Shown: positions 1-9,716, counted from the stretch's first letter. The stretch: 64,000 bases of DNA from Actinomadura pelletieri DSM 43383 (GCF_003634705.1 NZ_RBWU01000001.1:1292980-1356979); one strand, 5' to 3'. The notes: generated from the sequence alone by a model not told the origin. Numbers and translations: made by a program.

Positions 1-1110
1 GACCCGGACGCGCCCGTCGACGAGCGCGTCCGGCATGCCGAGCTGGCGCGCGCCATGGCCGCAGGTCCCGCGCGGGACCTGCGGGAACCGGCGACACCGG
101 CGGCGCGGAGGCGGTTCCGCCCGATCTGGGGTGTCGGGCTGGCCGGGGCGGTGGCGGCCGGGACGCTGGCCGCGCTGATCCTCGTTCCCGGCGGTGAGGA
201 CGAGACCGGGCCGCCCAAGAACGAAGGCCCCGGGCGGACGCAGCCCCTCGACGCGCGGACCGTCCTGCTCGCGGCGGCGGACAAGGCGGGCGGGCAGCCC
301 GGCGGTAGGCGGGCGTACTGGTACCAGCAGTCGATCGAGTCGCACACGGCCGTGGTGGGCGAACCGGGATCCAGCTACGCGGTGGTGAGCCGGACCAAGT
401 ACGAGACCTGGACCCCCGGCGACCCGAAGGCCAAGGTGCTGATCCGCCGCCAGGACCTCGGGACGAAGCCCGCGACGCCCAAGGACGTGGCGGCGTGGCG
501 GCGCGCGGGGTCGCCGACCACCTTCACGGCCTTCCTGGTCGCCCCTCCGGGGAGCAAGACCCGCAAGCAGTTCCAGGGGACGACCGCCCCCGGGCCCGTC
601 GAGATGGAGAGCAGCCGCCTGCACGACGGCGCGGTGGCCTGGTTCGGCCGGAACATGACGATGAAGGAGCTCCAGGCACTGCCGTCCGACCCGAAGCGGC
701 TCAAGGCCGAGCTGATGCGGTACTACGAGGGCCACGACACCGAAGGGGATCGGCCGATGGAGGCCGACCGGTGGCTCTACGAGGTGGCCGGTGGCCTGCT
801 GACGGGATTCCCGGTGAAGCCGGAGGTGCGTGCGGCCGCGTACCGGATGCTGGCGTCGCTTCCCCTGGTGAAGTCGCTCGGCCAGGTCAAGGACCCGGAG
901 GGCAGGCCGGGGCACGCCATCGCGATCGAGCACAGGGTGGAGAAGGGCGTGGTCCGCGATCAGTTGATCATCGATCTGGGCAGCGGTGACGCGCTGGCCA
1001 CCACGCACACGCTGGTGAAGCCGGCGGCGGGGGTGGACTTCCCGGCGGGAGGAACACTCGGTTCCGGAGTCACGCTCGCCGCGGAATGGACGGACTCCGT
1101 TCCGCGCTGA
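1..1110 (+). CDS. CU044_5270-family-like membrane protein, 5' end missing
   Basis: The frame is open from base 1, so the true start lies upstream; the ATG at 55 is probably internal. A short charged N-terminal part is followed by one membrane segment around the PIWGVGLAGAV stretch, then a ~300-residue outside domain with no motif I can assign to an enzyme. This layout resembles the CU044_5270 family of actinomycete membrane proteins, which often sit behind an ECF sigma-factor gene. An anti-sigma-like role is therefore plausible, but no sigma gene is visible here. The family assignment rests on general resemblance. Confidence 0.6.
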   Translation, partial: DPDAPVDERVRHAELARAMAAGPARDLREPATPAARRRFRPIWGVGLAGAVAAGTLAALILVPGGEDETGPPKNEGPGRTQPLDARTVLLAAADKAGGQPGGRRAYWYQQSIESHTAVVGEPGSSYAVVSRTKYETWTPGDPKAKVLIRRQDLGTKPATPKDVAAWRRAGSPTTFTAFLVAPPGSKTRKQFQGTTAPGPVEMESSRLHDGAVAWFGRNMTMKELQALPSDPKRLKAELMRYYEGHDTEGDRPMEADRWLYEVAGGLLTGFPVKPEVRAAAYRMLASLPLVKSLGQVKDPEGRPGHAIAIEHRVEKGVVRDQLIIDLGSGDALATTHTLVKPAAGVDFPAGGTLGSGVTLAAEWTDSVPR

Positions 1111-1119
1111 CGACGGAGG

Positions 1120-1156
1120 GAAGGGACGGTGCCATGGAGGGCGGTGCCGTCCCTTC
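1120..1156 (+). terminator. Rho-independent-type hairpin after the first gene
   Basis: GAAGGGACGG at 1120-1129 pairs perfectly with CCGTCCCTTC at 1147-1156, followed by TTCA. It starts 10 bases after the stop codon at 1110. Confidence 0.7.
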
Positions 1157-1200
1157 TTCATGCGCGCGGTTGGTGACCGACAAGTGATCAGGGTTTGCGA

Positions 1201-1503
1201 TCAGGCGCTTTTGGGTGTTCGACGGGCGGTTTTCTGGGCGGCCCTGCGCTGTGCGGCGGCCGCTCTCGCTCGGTTGAGGCTTTCTCTGACCTTGGCGGCG
1301 CCACGGGTCGCGGTCGCGGTGTCCTTGACGCGTCCGGCGTAAACCGCGAGGACATCGGCGACGGGCGGCGGCTGCCATTCCTCCTTCGGGGTGATCGGCA
1401 GGAGGGGAACCGGTGCGGTGGTGGAGTTCGTGGGCACGGGGACGAGCGCGAGATGCGATTGGCAGTGCGGGCACTGCACCCCCGGATGGGTGTCTCTGCT
1501 CAT
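1201..1503 (-). CDS. Small basic hypothetical protein with one CPHC zinc-binding-like motif
   Basis: I do not recognise this 100-residue protein. It has a CPHC pair near residue 11, a proline-rich middle and an Ala/Arg/Lys-rich helical tail (about residues 65-100) that could bind nucleic acid. The frame extends upstream to 1584, but the ATG at 1503 gives the more natural N-terminus, just before the CPHC motif. There is no clear ribosome-binding site. It could be half of a zinc ribbon or a spurious frame. Confidence 0.4.
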   Translation of the reverse strand: MSRDTHPGVQCPHCQSHLALVPVPTNSTTAPVPLLPITPKEEWQPPPVADVLAVYAGRVKDTATATRGAAKVRESLNRARAAAAQRRAAQKTARRTPKSA

Positions 1504-1596
1504 AACAAGAATGATTACCCAAGGGTCTGACAAAACGGGAGGCCTTCTTTTTACGGAGATCCCTTGGGGAGGCGCGTCCGCCACATCACGAGGCGG

Positions 1597-3093
1597 TTAT
1601 GTGTGGTCGCCGCTCATGTGGAGGATGCGGGCCGCGTCGTGCCGGCTGCCGTCGTGCAGAAGCGTCGCGCTCGAACAGATCAGCGCGACGATGATGGCGA
1701 TCCAGGCGATGGCGCGTCCGGCGCGCAGCCCGTAACCGCAGGTTATCCACAGGATGTGCAGAATCCAGCGCCGCCACGGGACGGTTTCGCTGTGCCGCCG
1801 TTTCTCCAGTTCGCTGTACCGGAAGTCGCGGGCGAGACGGCCGCGGCCGGAGTCGGCGGAGACGCGGGCCAGGTCGCCGTAGAGGGCCGCGAGGCGGTCG
1901 TCGTCCTCGTGGGAGGGGCCGCCGGCGGCGGGCGGGAGATCGTCGGCGAGGACCGCGTGTCCCCGCCCGTGGCGCCGCCAGGACCGGCGCGGCGCCGTCG
2001 CGAACGCGCAGTCGCCCGTGATGCGCAGCGCGTCCGGGTGGCGCAGACCGAGAAAGCCGCATCCGCTGAGATCGACGTCGGTCAGCTCGATCCGTGCGGC
2101 GTCCACCCGCCGCAGCGACGTCAGCCGAGTGGTCTGTGCGGCGTTCTCCGGCCCGGTCTCCGCGCGCTCCGGGACGTCCTTGGCCCCGGCCCAGGGCGGT
2201 TCGGTGAGCCCCTGGAGCGGGCGGGGCAGCGAGCTGACCGACACCCTCCCCTCGAAGACGGCGCCTTCCAGGTCGAGTTCGGCATGCCTTAACCGGAAGT
2301 CGGCCTCCCCATGGACGACCGCGCCGCGCCCGATCACCTGCCGCGCCGCCGCGCGGACCCGGAGGCAGCCGTGGGCGGTGGCGTCCGCGAGGCCGATCCG
2401 GCCGCCCGCGACCAACGGTCCTAGCCACAGGTCGCGGCGGAACTTGGTCCGTTCCAGGCGCGCGTGCCGGGCGACCTGGACCCGTTTGAAGGAGACGGGA
2501 CCGCCGAACGACGCGGCCTGCATCGCCGCGTCCCGCCCGAACCGGGCCCGGTCGAAGCACGCCGCCCCCAGGAACACCGCGCGCCGGAACGACGCGTCGA
2601 CGTCCCAGCCGACCTCGCCGAACAGGGCGTCCCCGATGAAGACGGCCTCCTCGAACGAGGCGTGCCGGTGGAACCACGCCCCATGGAACGACACGTTGCG
2701 TCCGAACCGGACCCCACGGAACGAGACGTTGCCGTGGAACCGCGCGTCGTAGAACGACGCGCCACCCAGGAAACAGGCGCCGTCGAACGAGGTGTCGCCC
2801 TCGACGAGGACCCCGCGCAAAGCCGCGCCGGACGGCAGTACCGCCCGGTCGAAGCGCGCCCGACCGAGATGAGGCCGCCCGTCCGGGCTGGTGACGGCCC
2901 GCAGGACGGCGTCCAGCAGCCCGGGTGGGACGGTAACGCCGCGCAGGTCTATTTCGGCGCCCGGACGAAGCGAGCCCAGGAACCGTTCGAACTCGTCGGA
3001 GGACAGATGCGCGAGACAACCGCCCGCCCCTTCCACGGCACGGCCCGCGCATCCGTGGACGGCCGAACACCGCGGCCAGAACACCGCTGTCAT
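1597..3093 (-). CDS. Pentapeptide-repeat protein with one C-terminal membrane segment (paralogue 1)
   Basis: A 498-residue protein. The N-terminus has a Cys/His cluster (a CSAVHGC stretch followed by a GGCLAH stretch) typical of actinomycete pentapeptide proteins. Residues ~95-230 are clear pentapeptide repeats of the A-x-F-x-x type (for example ASFYDARF, VSFRGVRF, ASFEEAVF), expected to form a right-handed quadrilateral beta-helix. The C-terminus holds a GYGLRAGRA motif and one hydrophobic helix, corresponding to the first membrane segment of the two longer paralogues at 15288-16751 and 34518-36137; it then ends early, without their later segments. The ATG at 3093 was chosen because it places the Cys/His cluster at the N-terminus; the frame also allows a GTG at 3141. 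No ribosome-binding site decides the start. Confidence 0.7.
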   Translation of the reverse strand: MTAVFWPRCSAVHGCAGRAVEGAGGCLAHLSSDEFERFLGSLRPGAEIDLRGVTVPPGLLDAVLRAVTSPDGRPHLGRARFDRAVLPSGAALRGVLVEGDTSFDGACFLGGASFYDARFHGNVSFRGVRFGRNVSFHGAWFHRHASFEEAVFIGDALFGEVGWDVDASFRRAVFLGAACFDRARFGRDAAMQAASFGGPVSFKRVQVARHARLERTKFRRDLWLGPLVAGGRIGLADATAHGCLRVRAAARQVIGRGAVVHGEADFRLRHAELDLEGAVFEGRVSVSSLPRPLQGLTEPPWAGAKDVPERAETGPENAAQTTRLTSLRRVDAARIELTDVDLSGCGFLGLRHPDALRITGDCAFATAPRRSWRRHGRGHAVLADDLPPAAGGPSHEDDDRLAALYGDLARVSADSGRGRLARDFRYSELEKRRHSETVPWRRWILHILWITCGYGLRAGRAIAWIAIIVALICSSATLLHDGSRHDAARILHMSGDHT

Positions 3094-3227
3094 GGCCGGT
3101 GGGGGAGGCTCGTGAAGGGTCACGACTCTCGTTGTACACACGGCGCCACCGGGAGAGAAGCCCTCCCGGTGGAGACTTCGGTTGCTCCCCTTGTCGGCAC
3201 CCTCCTGAAACGCGCGTTCTGGGCGTA

Positions 3228-3818
3228 GTGTTGGGGCTTGTGCGGGAGTGGAACCGGTGGGTCGCCGATATCGAAGCCCACCAGGGAGACGCGCCCGACC
3301 TCGCCCGCGCGGTCCTTCGCTGGCTCGTGGACGCCGAGGTCGTGGTCGCCGACCGGACCGACTGCGTGCTCGGCGACGTCCCCGGAGGATACGCGCCGGG
3401 GCCGTCCGCCCGAACGATCGTGGCCGGTGACCTCGTGGCCGGTGACCTCGTGGCCGGAGACCCTGCCGGGTTCCCGGACGTGTGGCCCAACGGCCTGGAG
3501 ATCGACGTCGGCCGCAGCGCGTTCTACGGGGACGTCCACGAGGACGACCATGTGACCTGCCCGCGGTGCGGGTCCTGGTTGCCGTTCGAGGTCGTCCTGC
3601 CGGAGGTCGAGGAGTGGCTTGAGGGCGGCCCGGACTCGCTGGTCTGCGCCCGCTGCGGCGCCCGCACCGGCCTCAACGACTGGAACTGGCCGACCCCGTG
3701 CGCCTTCGCCGAACTGGGCCTGCGCTTCTGGAACTGGCCGCCGCTCGCGGACGCGTTCGTGGCCGACCTGACGCGAAGGTTGGGCCACCGCCTGATCAGG
3801 GGCGAGTCCGGTTCCTGA
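3228..3818 (+). CDS. Hypothetical protein with a CPRC/CARC zinc ribbon
   Basis: I do not recognise the family. About 196 residues are encoded from the GTG at 3228; the TTG at 3231 or GTG at 3240 are equally possible and no ribosome-binding site decides. The C-terminal half holds a four-cysteine zinc ribbon (CPRCGSW, then CARCGART about 30 residues later), followed by a Trp-rich stretch with two NWP motifs. Residues ~65-80 contain the in-frame repeat VAGDLVAGDLVAGD, encoded by a 15-base tandem repeat near 3420-3460. The upstream part of the open frame (3099-3227) looks non-coding. Confidence 0.55.
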   Translation: MLGLVREWNRWVADIEAHQGDAPDLARAVLRWLVDAEVVVADRTDCVLGDVPGGYAPGPSARTIVAGDLVAGDLVAGDPAGFPDVWPNGLEIDVGRSAFYGDVHEDDHVTCPRCGSWLPFEVVLPEVEEWLEGGPDSLVCARCGARTGLNDWNWPTPCAFAELGLRFWNWPPLADAFVADLTRRLGHRLIRGESGS

Positions 3819-3940
3819 CCCCGCCGCCGTTCCGGTCGAAGTTAGGGCCGGGGGAACCCGGGGGATGTTCGAAGTGTCTGATACTTCGGTGAAACACCCA
3901 AGTTCGACTGTCGTTCATCTTGCTCAGGGAAAATTACGGT

Positions 3941-6028
3941 ATGACCGTCAATCCAGGACAGATGCCCCATGCGGCCGAGGCGTTGCCCGATGACCGCTTC
4001 CTCGATCGGGAGGAGAGCTGGCTCCGGTTCAACCAGCGCGTCCTGGAGTTGGCCGAGGATCCGAAGCTGCCGCTGCTCGAACGTGTCAGGTTCCTGTCGA
4101 TCTTCGCGAGCAATCTGGACGAGTTCTTCATGGTCCGCGTCGCCGGGCTCGCCCGCCGGATGGCGACCGGGCTCGCCGTCCAGTCCGCCAGCGGCCGCCA
4201 GCCCCGCGAGGTGCTCCAGCGGACCGGCGAGGTCGCGCACGAGCTGATGGAACGGCACGCGGCCTGCTTCCGCGACGAGATCAGGCCCGCGCTCGGCGAC
4301 GAGGGCGTCGACATCCTGCGCTGGGACGAGCTGGCCGAGACGGAACAGGAACGGCTGCGGCGGCTGTTCCGCGACCGGATCTATCCCGTCCTCACCCCGC
4401 TCGTCGTCGACTCCGCGCATCCGTTCCCGTACATCTCGGGCCTGTCGCTCAACCTCGCGGTGATCGTCCGCGATCCGGAGACGGACGCGACGATGTTCGC
4501 GCGGGTCAAGGTGCCGCCGCTGCTGCCCCGGTTCATCGAGGCGTCACCCGACCGGTTCACGCCGCTGGAGGACGTCATCGCCGCCCATCTCGGCCAGCTT
4601 TTCACCGGGATGGAGGTCGTCGAGCACCACGCGTTCCGCGTCACCCGCAACCAGGATCTGGAGATCGACGAGGACATCAGCGAGGGGCTCCTCCAGGCGC
4701 TGGAGCGCGAACTGCTGCGCCGCCGGTTCGGCCCGGTCGTCCGGCTGGAGGTCGAGGAGTCGATCTCCAGCGGTGTGCTGGACCTGCTGACGTCCGAGCT
4801 GGGCGTGGACGAGGGCCAGATCTACAGCGTCGTCGGACCGCTCGACCTCGGCGGCCTCGCGGCCATCGCCGACCTCGACCGCCCGGAGTTGAAGTACCCC
4901 CCTTTCGTCCCGTCGAAGGAGGCGCTGCCGCAGGATGCGAGCATCTTCAGCGCGATCCGTGACCGGGACGTGCTCGTCCACCACCCGTACGACTCGTTCA
5001 CCACGACCGTCCAGCGGCTGATCGAGGACGCCGCGGTCGATCCGCGCGTCCTGGCGATCAAGCAGACGCTGTACCGGACCAGCGGCGACTCCCCGATCGT
5101 GGACGCGCTGATGAGCGCCGCCGAGGCGGGCAAACAGGTCGTGGTCGTCGTCGAGCTGAAGGCCAGATTCGACGAGCGCGCCAACATCGCGTGGGCACGG
5201 AAACTGGAGACGGCCGGATGCCACGTCGTGTACGGGTTCGTCGGGCTGAAGACGCACTGCAAACTGGCGCTGATCGTCCGGCAGGACGACGACGGCCACC
5301 TGCGCCGGTACTGCCACATCGGCACCGGCAACTACCACCCGAAGACCGCCCGCCTGTACGAGGACTTCGGGCTGCTCACCGCCGACCCGGAGGTCGGGGA
5401 GGACGTCAGCGCGCTGTTCAACCACCTCACCGGCTACTCCCGGCAGGGCTCCTACCACCGGCTGCTCGTCGCCCCGAACAGCCTGCGGGCCGGGCTCGTG
5501 CAGCGGATCGAGCACGAGATCGACAACCGGCGGGCCGGGCATCCCGCCCGTATCCGGATCAAGTGCAACTCCCTGGTGGACGAGGTGATCATCGACGCGC
5601 TGTACCGGGCCTCGCGGGCGGGGGTGCCGGTGGACGTCTGGGTCCGCGGCATCTGCGCGCTGCGTCCGGGCGTGCCGGGACTCTCCGAGCTGATCCGGGT
5701 GCGCAGCGTCCTCGGCCGGTTCCTGGAGCATTCCCGCGTGTTCGCGTTCGAGAACGGCGGTGAACCCGAGGTGTGGATCGGCAGCGCCGACCTCATGCAC
5801 CGCAACCTCGACCGTCGCGTCGAGGCCCTGGTCACCGTGACCGACCGGGCGCAGCGCGGCGAACTGCTCGCCCTGCTGGACCGGGCCATGGACGACGGAA
5901 CCGACGCCTGGGCGCTCGCCGGAGACGGCACGTGGACGCGGCTCACCGCCCGTCCCGGCGAGTCCCTGCAGGACATTCAGACGCATCTGGTGAAGAGCCG
6001 CCGGTGGAGGACGGTCGATAACCAATGA
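3941..6028 (+). CDS. ppk1: Polyphosphate kinase 1
   Basis: Reversibly moves the gamma phosphate of ATP onto inorganic polyphosphate. The 695 residues match the family length. The N-terminal part contains the typical [14 protein letters not shown] and [13 protein letters not shown] stretches. The catalytic half has the phospholipase-D-like HxK site with the phosphorylated His in [10 protein letters not shown], then [17 protein letters not shown], and a second site around [15 protein letters not shown]. The ATG at 3941 was chosen because CAGGGA lies ten bases upstream; an in-frame TTG at 3920 has no such support. The stop overlaps the next gene's start by four bases (ATGA), so the Nudix gene is almost certainly co-translated. 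Confidence 0.97.
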   Translation: MTVNPGQMPHAAEALPDDRFLDREESWLRFNQRVLELAEDPKLPLLERVRFLSIFASNLDEFFMVRVAGLARRMATGLAVQSASGRQPREVLQRTGEVAHELMERHAACFRDEIRPALGDEGVDILRWDELAETEQERLRRLFRDRIYPVLTPLVVDSAHPFPYISGLSLNLAVIVRDPETDATMFARVKVPPLLPRFIEASPDRFTPLEDVIAAHLGQLFTGMEVVEHHAFRVTRNQDLEIDEDISEGLLQALERELLRRRFGPVVRLEVEESISSGVLDLLTSELGVDEGQIYSVVGPLDLGGLAAIADLDRPELKYPPFVPSKEALPQDASIFSAIRDRDVLVHHPYDSFTTTVQRLIEDAAVDPRVLAIKQTLYRTSGDSPIVDALMSAAEAGKQVVVVVELKARFDERANIAWARKLETAGCHVVYGFVGLKTHCKLALIVRQDDDGHLRRYCHIGTGNYHPKTARLYEDFGLLTADPEVGEDVSALFNHLTGYSRQGSYHRLLVAPNSLRAGLVQRIEHEIDNRRAGHPARIRIKCNSLVDEVIIDALYRASRAGVPVDVWVRGICALRPGVPGLSELIRVRSVLGRFLEHSRVFAFENGGEPEVWIGSADLMHRNLDRRVEALVTVTDRAQRGELLALLDRAMDDGTDAWALAGDGTWTRLTARPGESLQDIQTHLVKSRRWRTVDNQ

Positions 6029-6945
6029 CGCCCCTGGAAGGGACGGCGGCGTCGCAGCCCGCCGTCCGGGCGGCCGGTGTGCTGTTGTGGCGGGACGGCC
6101 CCGAGATCGCGGTGATCCACCGCCCCCGCTACGACGACTGGTCGTTCCCCAAAGGCAAGATCGACAAGGATGAGCACATGCTGCGGGCGGCCGTCCGCGA
6201 GACCGGGGAGGAGACGGGCATCGTCCCCCGCCTCGGCCGCAGACTGCCGACCACCATCTATCCCGTCCACGACCGGACGAAACAGGTCCACTACTGGGCG
6301 GCCCGTCCCGTCGCGGAGAGCGTGTTCACCCCGAACGAGGAGGTCGACGAACTCGTCTGGCTGCCGCCCGCCGAGGCCGAGGCGAGGCTCAGCTACGGCC
6401 ATGACGTCGACCTGCTCCACGAGTTCCTGAACGGCCCCATGACCACCTCGCCGTTCGTCATCCTGCGGCACGCGTGCGCGGGGGAGAAGCTCGACTGGCG
6501 CGAGGCCGACGAGCTGCGCCCGCTGGACGCCGCGGGCCGCGCCGAGGCCACGAACCTCGCCGGGCTCCTGCACGCCTACGGCCCGGCCCGCATCGTCAGC
6601 TCGGCGACGGCCCGCTGCGTCGAGACCGTCCTGCCGTACGCGCGCCTCACCCGCGAACCCGTCGTCACGGACGCGGCGTTCACCGTCGGCGACACGAGCC
6701 CGGATCGGGCCGTCGAGCGGCTTCTCTCCCTGGTCGCGGACGGCGTCCCGACCATCGTGTGCACCCATGGCGAGGTCGTCTCCGCGCTCGTCACCGGGTT
6801 GTGCAAGGAAATGGGGGAGAAGAGCCCGGACGACCCGAGCCTGCGCAAGGCCGAGTTCTGGGCGGCGCACCTGAGCGGCGGATCGATGGCCGCCCTGGAG
6901 CGCCACAGTGTCAGAACGACGGCCCAAGCGTCTGCGACCATGTAG
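6025..6945 (+). CDS. mutT1: Nudix hydrolase fused to a histidine phosphatase (MutT1-like)
   Basis: A 306-residue two-domain protein. The Nudix domain (about residues 10-140) carries a perfect Nudix box, residues 44-66, with the signature G-x5-E-x7-RE-x2-EE-x-G-I. The second domain, from ~145, is a histidine-phosphatase fold with the RHA motif in VILRHACAG and a second His in VCTHGEVV. This is the architecture of mycobacterial MutT1, which cleans 8-oxo-dGTP and hydrolyses dinucleoside polyphosphates. Its ATG overlaps the ppk1 stop. Co-expression with a polyphosphate kinase suggests a role in nucleotide/polyphosphate balance. Its 3' end overlaps the convergent CYTH-CHAD gene by 35 bases. Confidence 0.93.
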   Translation: MTPLEGTAASQPAVRAAGVLLWRDGPEIAVIHRPRYDDWSFPKGKIDKDEHMLRAAVRETGEETGIVPRLGRRLPTTIYPVHDRTKQVHYWAARPVAESVFTPNEEVDELVWLPPAEAEARLSYGHDVDLLHEFLNGPMTTSPFVILRHACAGEKLDWREADELRPLDAAGRAEATNLAGLLHAYGPARIVSSATARCVETVLPYARLTREPVVTDAAFTVGDTSPDRAVERLLSLVADGVPTIVCTHGEVVSALVTGLCKEMGEKSPDDPSLRKAEFWAAHLSGGSMAALERHSVRTTAQASATM

Positions 6946-8398
6946 TCGGCAGCAGGTCACGCGCCGCCTCCGCCTGGCACTCCTCCCTGCCGTAGAGGAC
7001 GCCGAGGGTGAACGCCTCCGCCGGAACCTTGGTGCGCCGGCCCGCCGCCGCGAGATGTTCCATGGCGATCACACCGTCCTGGTATCCGCCGAGCACCTCC
7101 TGGATGCGCTTGGCGTCCTTGACCAGCCGTTTCGCCTCCACGCCGAGCACCGGAACCGCCAGCTCCGCCGCGTACCGGGCCCGCTTGGCGGCCTTGCGGG
7201 TGTCATGCCGCGCCAGGTCGGGATCGTCGGACGTCTGAATCCTCGCGTAGTCCTTCGCCATCCGGCTCCAGGCCCGCGTGACGAGACCCGGCAGTTCCTT
7301 TCGTGCCTTACGCTCGCCCGTCCGGGTCACGGGCGGATCGAGGATCAACCTGTCGAGCTCGTCGAGCAGGGCGAAGTACCGCGGCTCTTTGAGGCTCGCG
7401 TTCATCCTTCGATAGGCCGACCGTTCCTGCCGTTGCAGATCCTCCAACACGAACGCGGGTGCCTCCGTGAACCGCATCCGCAGCACCTCGCGGTCGCGCA
7501 CCTCCCCGAGGACGGCGGCCAGCCAGCGCAGCTCCGGACCCAGCGGGACCGTCCGCTCCGCGTCCAGAACCGACCGGTAGCTGCGCAGCGCGCTCCGCAA
7601 CCGCCGCACCGCCACCCGCATCCGGTGGACGGCGTCGTCCTCCCCCAACCGCGCCTTCGGATCGAACTCGAGGATGGCATCGACCTGCGCCGCGAGGTAG
7701 GCCAGCACCACCTCCCCGGTCGTCACCACCGGGCCCTTCCCGTTGCTGGTGGCCGCCGCGACCCGGGCCCGCGCCGCCGCCCGCGCCGCCACGGCCGGCG
7801 ACGGCACGACCGCCTCACCGAGCAGCCGCCCCAGCTTGGACGACGACGCGGCCTTGCGCGCCCCGCCCTTGCGCAGCCGCTTGCCCACCGCCTTCAACAA
7901 CTCCGGAGGGCCACTGCCAAGCTCGACCTCGATCTCCCGCCACTGCTCCGTGCGCGTTTCCACCTGCCCCGTCACCAGGTCGTCGGCGATCTCCACCAGC
8001 GTGGTGCCGTCCGCGCCGAGCAACCGGACGACGGTCCGCCGCGTCGACAGCGTCGCGACCGGGCATGGCTCCTTCCCGCGCGTGTACGCCGCGACCAGCC
8101 CCGACAGCCGCGCCGGGACGACCAGCGGACGCCCCAGCGGCGCCCGCAGCTCCTGCTTGCTGTCCGGCCCGACGGGCATCTTCAGATGCCAGCCCGCGTC
8201 CACCCCGCCCCGCCGTCGCCGGAGCGTGATGCCGTGCGCCGCGAGCCGCAGATCCGCGGTGTCGAAGTACCCGGCGTGCAACTCGTGCACCTCCGGCTCC
8301 GCGGCCGACACCACGCCCGGCAGTCCGTCCAGTTCCGGCAGGACGAACTCCGCCGCCGCGTCGTACTTCTGCTCAACCTCTAGATGCCTTTCGGCCAC
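6911..8398 (-). CDS. CYTH and CHAD domain protein
   Basis: A 495-residue protein. The N-terminal ~195 residues are a CYTH (triphosphate tunnel) domain opening with the ExExK motif in LEVEQKYD and containing further acidic/basic strand motifs. Residues ~225-495 form a CHAD domain, helical and rich in conserved His/Arg/Lys (for example VHRMRVAVRRLRSAL and RHDTRKAAKRARYAAEL), a fold known to bind polyphosphate. The start is the GTG at 8398 because GGAGGAG sits seven bases before it; a longer frame to 8431 lacks this. It converges on ppk1-mutT1 and overlaps the latter by 35 bases, consistent with a shared polyphosphate theme. It may hydrolyse triphosphates or tether to polyphosphate granules. Confidence 0.93.
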   Translation of the reverse strand: MAERHLEVEQKYDAAAEFVLPELDGLPGVVSAAEPEVHELHAGYFDTADLRLAAHGITLRRRRGGVDAGWHLKMPVGPDSKQELRAPLGRPLVVPARLSGLVAAYTRGKEPCPVATLSTRRTVVRLLGADGTTLVEIADDLVTGQVETRTEQWREIEVELGSGPPELLKAVGKRLRKGGARKAASSSKLGRLLGEAVVPSPAVAARAAARARVAAATSNGKGPVVTTGEVVLAYLAAQVDAILEFDPKARLGEDDAVHRMRVAVRRLRSALRSYRSVLDAERTVPLGPELRWLAAVLGEVRDREVLRMRFTEAPAFVLEDLQRQERSAYRRMNASLKEPRYFALLDELDRLILDPPVTRTGERKARKELPGLVTRAWSRMAKDYARIQTSDDPDLARHDTRKAAKRARYAAELAVPVLGVEAKRLVKDAKRIQEVLGGYQDGVIAMEHLAAAGRRTKVPAEAFTLGVLYGREECQAEAARDLLPTTWSQTLGPSF

Positions 8399-8489
8399 GC
8401 TCGGCTCCTCCAGTCCGACAAGGGCGCACACCTCATTGACCAGGATTCCACGCCCGCGTGAACGGCAACAGAAATCCTTGGGCTCCGTT

Positions 8490-8501
8490 TAGCATGCGGA
8501 G
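8490..8501 (+). promoter_or_regulatory. Candidate leaderless promoter -10 element for the HAD gene
   Basis: TAGCAT (TANNNT type) at 8490-8495 ends six bases before the GTG at 8502. That is the spacing for transcription to begin at the start codon. No good -35 hexamer is seen. Confidence 0.4.
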
Positions 8502-9194
8502 GTGCGCACACTGGTTCTCTGGGACATCGACCACACCATCGTCAACGCCGGCGGCATCAGCGCCGAGATTTACGGAACGGTGTTCCAGCGGTTCGTCGGC
8601 CGACCGGCGTCGACGGTCGCGGCCATGGCCGGACGCACCGACCTGGCCATCACCGCCGAGACCCTCCGCCGCAACGGCGTCGAACCGACGCCCGCCCTGA
8701 TGGCGTCGTTCACCGAGGCGCTCGCCGAGGCCTTCACGTCCCGGCAGAAAGAAATGGCCGACCGCGGCCATGTCCTGCCCGGCGCGCGGGCCGCGCTGAA
8801 AGCCCTCTCCGCCCGACGCGATGTGATCCAGTCGGCACTCACCGGCAACATGCGCCGGATAGCCGTGTGCAAACTCACGGCATTCGCGCTCATCGACTTC
8901 TTCGATCTGGACGCCGGCGCCTACGGCACGGACGGTTTCGAACGTCCGCCCCTCGTAAAACTCGCCCAGGAACGCGCCACCAGGAAATACGGTGACGAGT
9001 TCACCGCGGCCAACACCGTGCTGGTCGGCGACACCCCGCATGACGTCCGCGCGGGCCACGAGGGCGGCGCCCATGTGGTCGCCGTGGCGACCGGCGCCAC
9101 CTCCGCCGCGGACCTCCGCCTCTCCGGCGCGGAGGTCGTCCTCCCCGACCTCACCGACACCTCCACGGTCGTCCAGTCCGTCCTCCGCGCCTGA
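8502..9194 (+). CDS. HAD-superfamily phosphatase
   Basis: A 230-residue hydrolase of the haloacid-dehalogenase superfamily. Motif I is WDIDHTIV at residues 7-14 with both aspartates. Motif II is the Thr in SALTGNM near residue 128. Motif III Lys lies in the PPLVKLAQERA region, and motif IV is VGDTPHDVRAG with two acidic residues. The helical cap between motifs I and II resembles the phosphoglycolate-phosphatase/beta-phosphoglucomutase group, but the substrate cannot be read. The GTG start is preceded immediately by GGAG, which is too close for a normal ribosome-binding site, and a TANNNT box fits leaderless expression. It is divergent from the CYTH-CHAD gene and its stop abuts that of the MarR gene. 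Confidence 0.88.
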   Translation: MRTLVLWDIDHTIVNAGGISAEIYGTVFQRFVGRPASTVAAMAGRTDLAITAETLRRNGVEPTPALMASFTEALAEAFTSRQKEMADRGHVLPGARAALKALSARRDVIQSALTGNMRRIAVCKLTAFALIDFFDLDAGAYGTDGFERPPLVKLAQERATRKYGDEFTAANTVLVGDTPHDVRAGHEGGAHVVAVATGATSAADLRLSGAEVVLPDLTDTSTVVQSVLRA

Positions 9195-9716
9195 TCAGGG
9201 TTCGACGGACGGCATGAGCGGCGGCCCGTCGTCCTCCAGCGCCACCACGACCTTGCGGAGCAACCCGGACAGCCTCCTGAGTTCCTCCTCGCTCAACGCC
9301 GCGAGAAGCGCGCGCTCGTTGGCCGCCTGATCGTCGATCGTGTCCTCCCAGGCCCGATGCCCCTGATCGGTGAGCCGTACCAGAAGCCGTCGCCGGTCTG
9401 CCCGGTCATGCGTCCGCGCGATGTGCCCCGACCCTTCCAGCCGATCCAACCTGCTGGTGAGGGTGGCGGGATGGACGTTCAGGGCGTGAGCCAGCCAACT
9501 CGGCGTTCCCTGGTAGGGCGGCCCGGCGGAGCGTAGCCGCCACAGGATGTCGTACTCCCAGCTCTTGAGGCCCCTGGCGGACAGCCCCGCCGCGCGACGG
9601 TCCCCCAGCACCCGAACGAGACCCTGCATCCGGGTGATCGTCCCCTCGACATCCGGGTCGAGCCCGGGCACCTCCCGGGACCAGTACTCGATATGCCGAT
9701 CAACCGAGTCTTCCAT
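9195..9716 (-). CDS. MarR-family transcriptional regulator
   Basis: A 173-residue winged-helix repressor. The recognition region is LAHALNVHPATLTSRLDRLEGSGHIARTHDRADRRRLLVRLT, with the DxRxRR wing typical of MarR proteins; flanking helices form the dimer interface. The ATG at 9716 is preferred over an in-frame ATG at 9737, because the latter abuts the operator-like repeat and a TAATAT -10 box just upstream would place the transcript start between the two. It is divergent from the esterase gene across a 63-base region holding one palindrome, which makes autoregulation and control of the esterase likely. Confidence 0.88.
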   Translation of the reverse strand: MEDSVDRHIEYWSREVPGLDPDVEGTITRMQGLVRVLGDRRAAGLSARGLKSWEYDILWRLRSAGPPYQGTPSWLAHALNVHPATLTSRLDRLEGSGHIARTHDRADRRRLLVRLTDQGHRAWEDTIDDQAANERALLAALSEEELRRLSGLLRKVVVALEDDGPPLMPSVEP

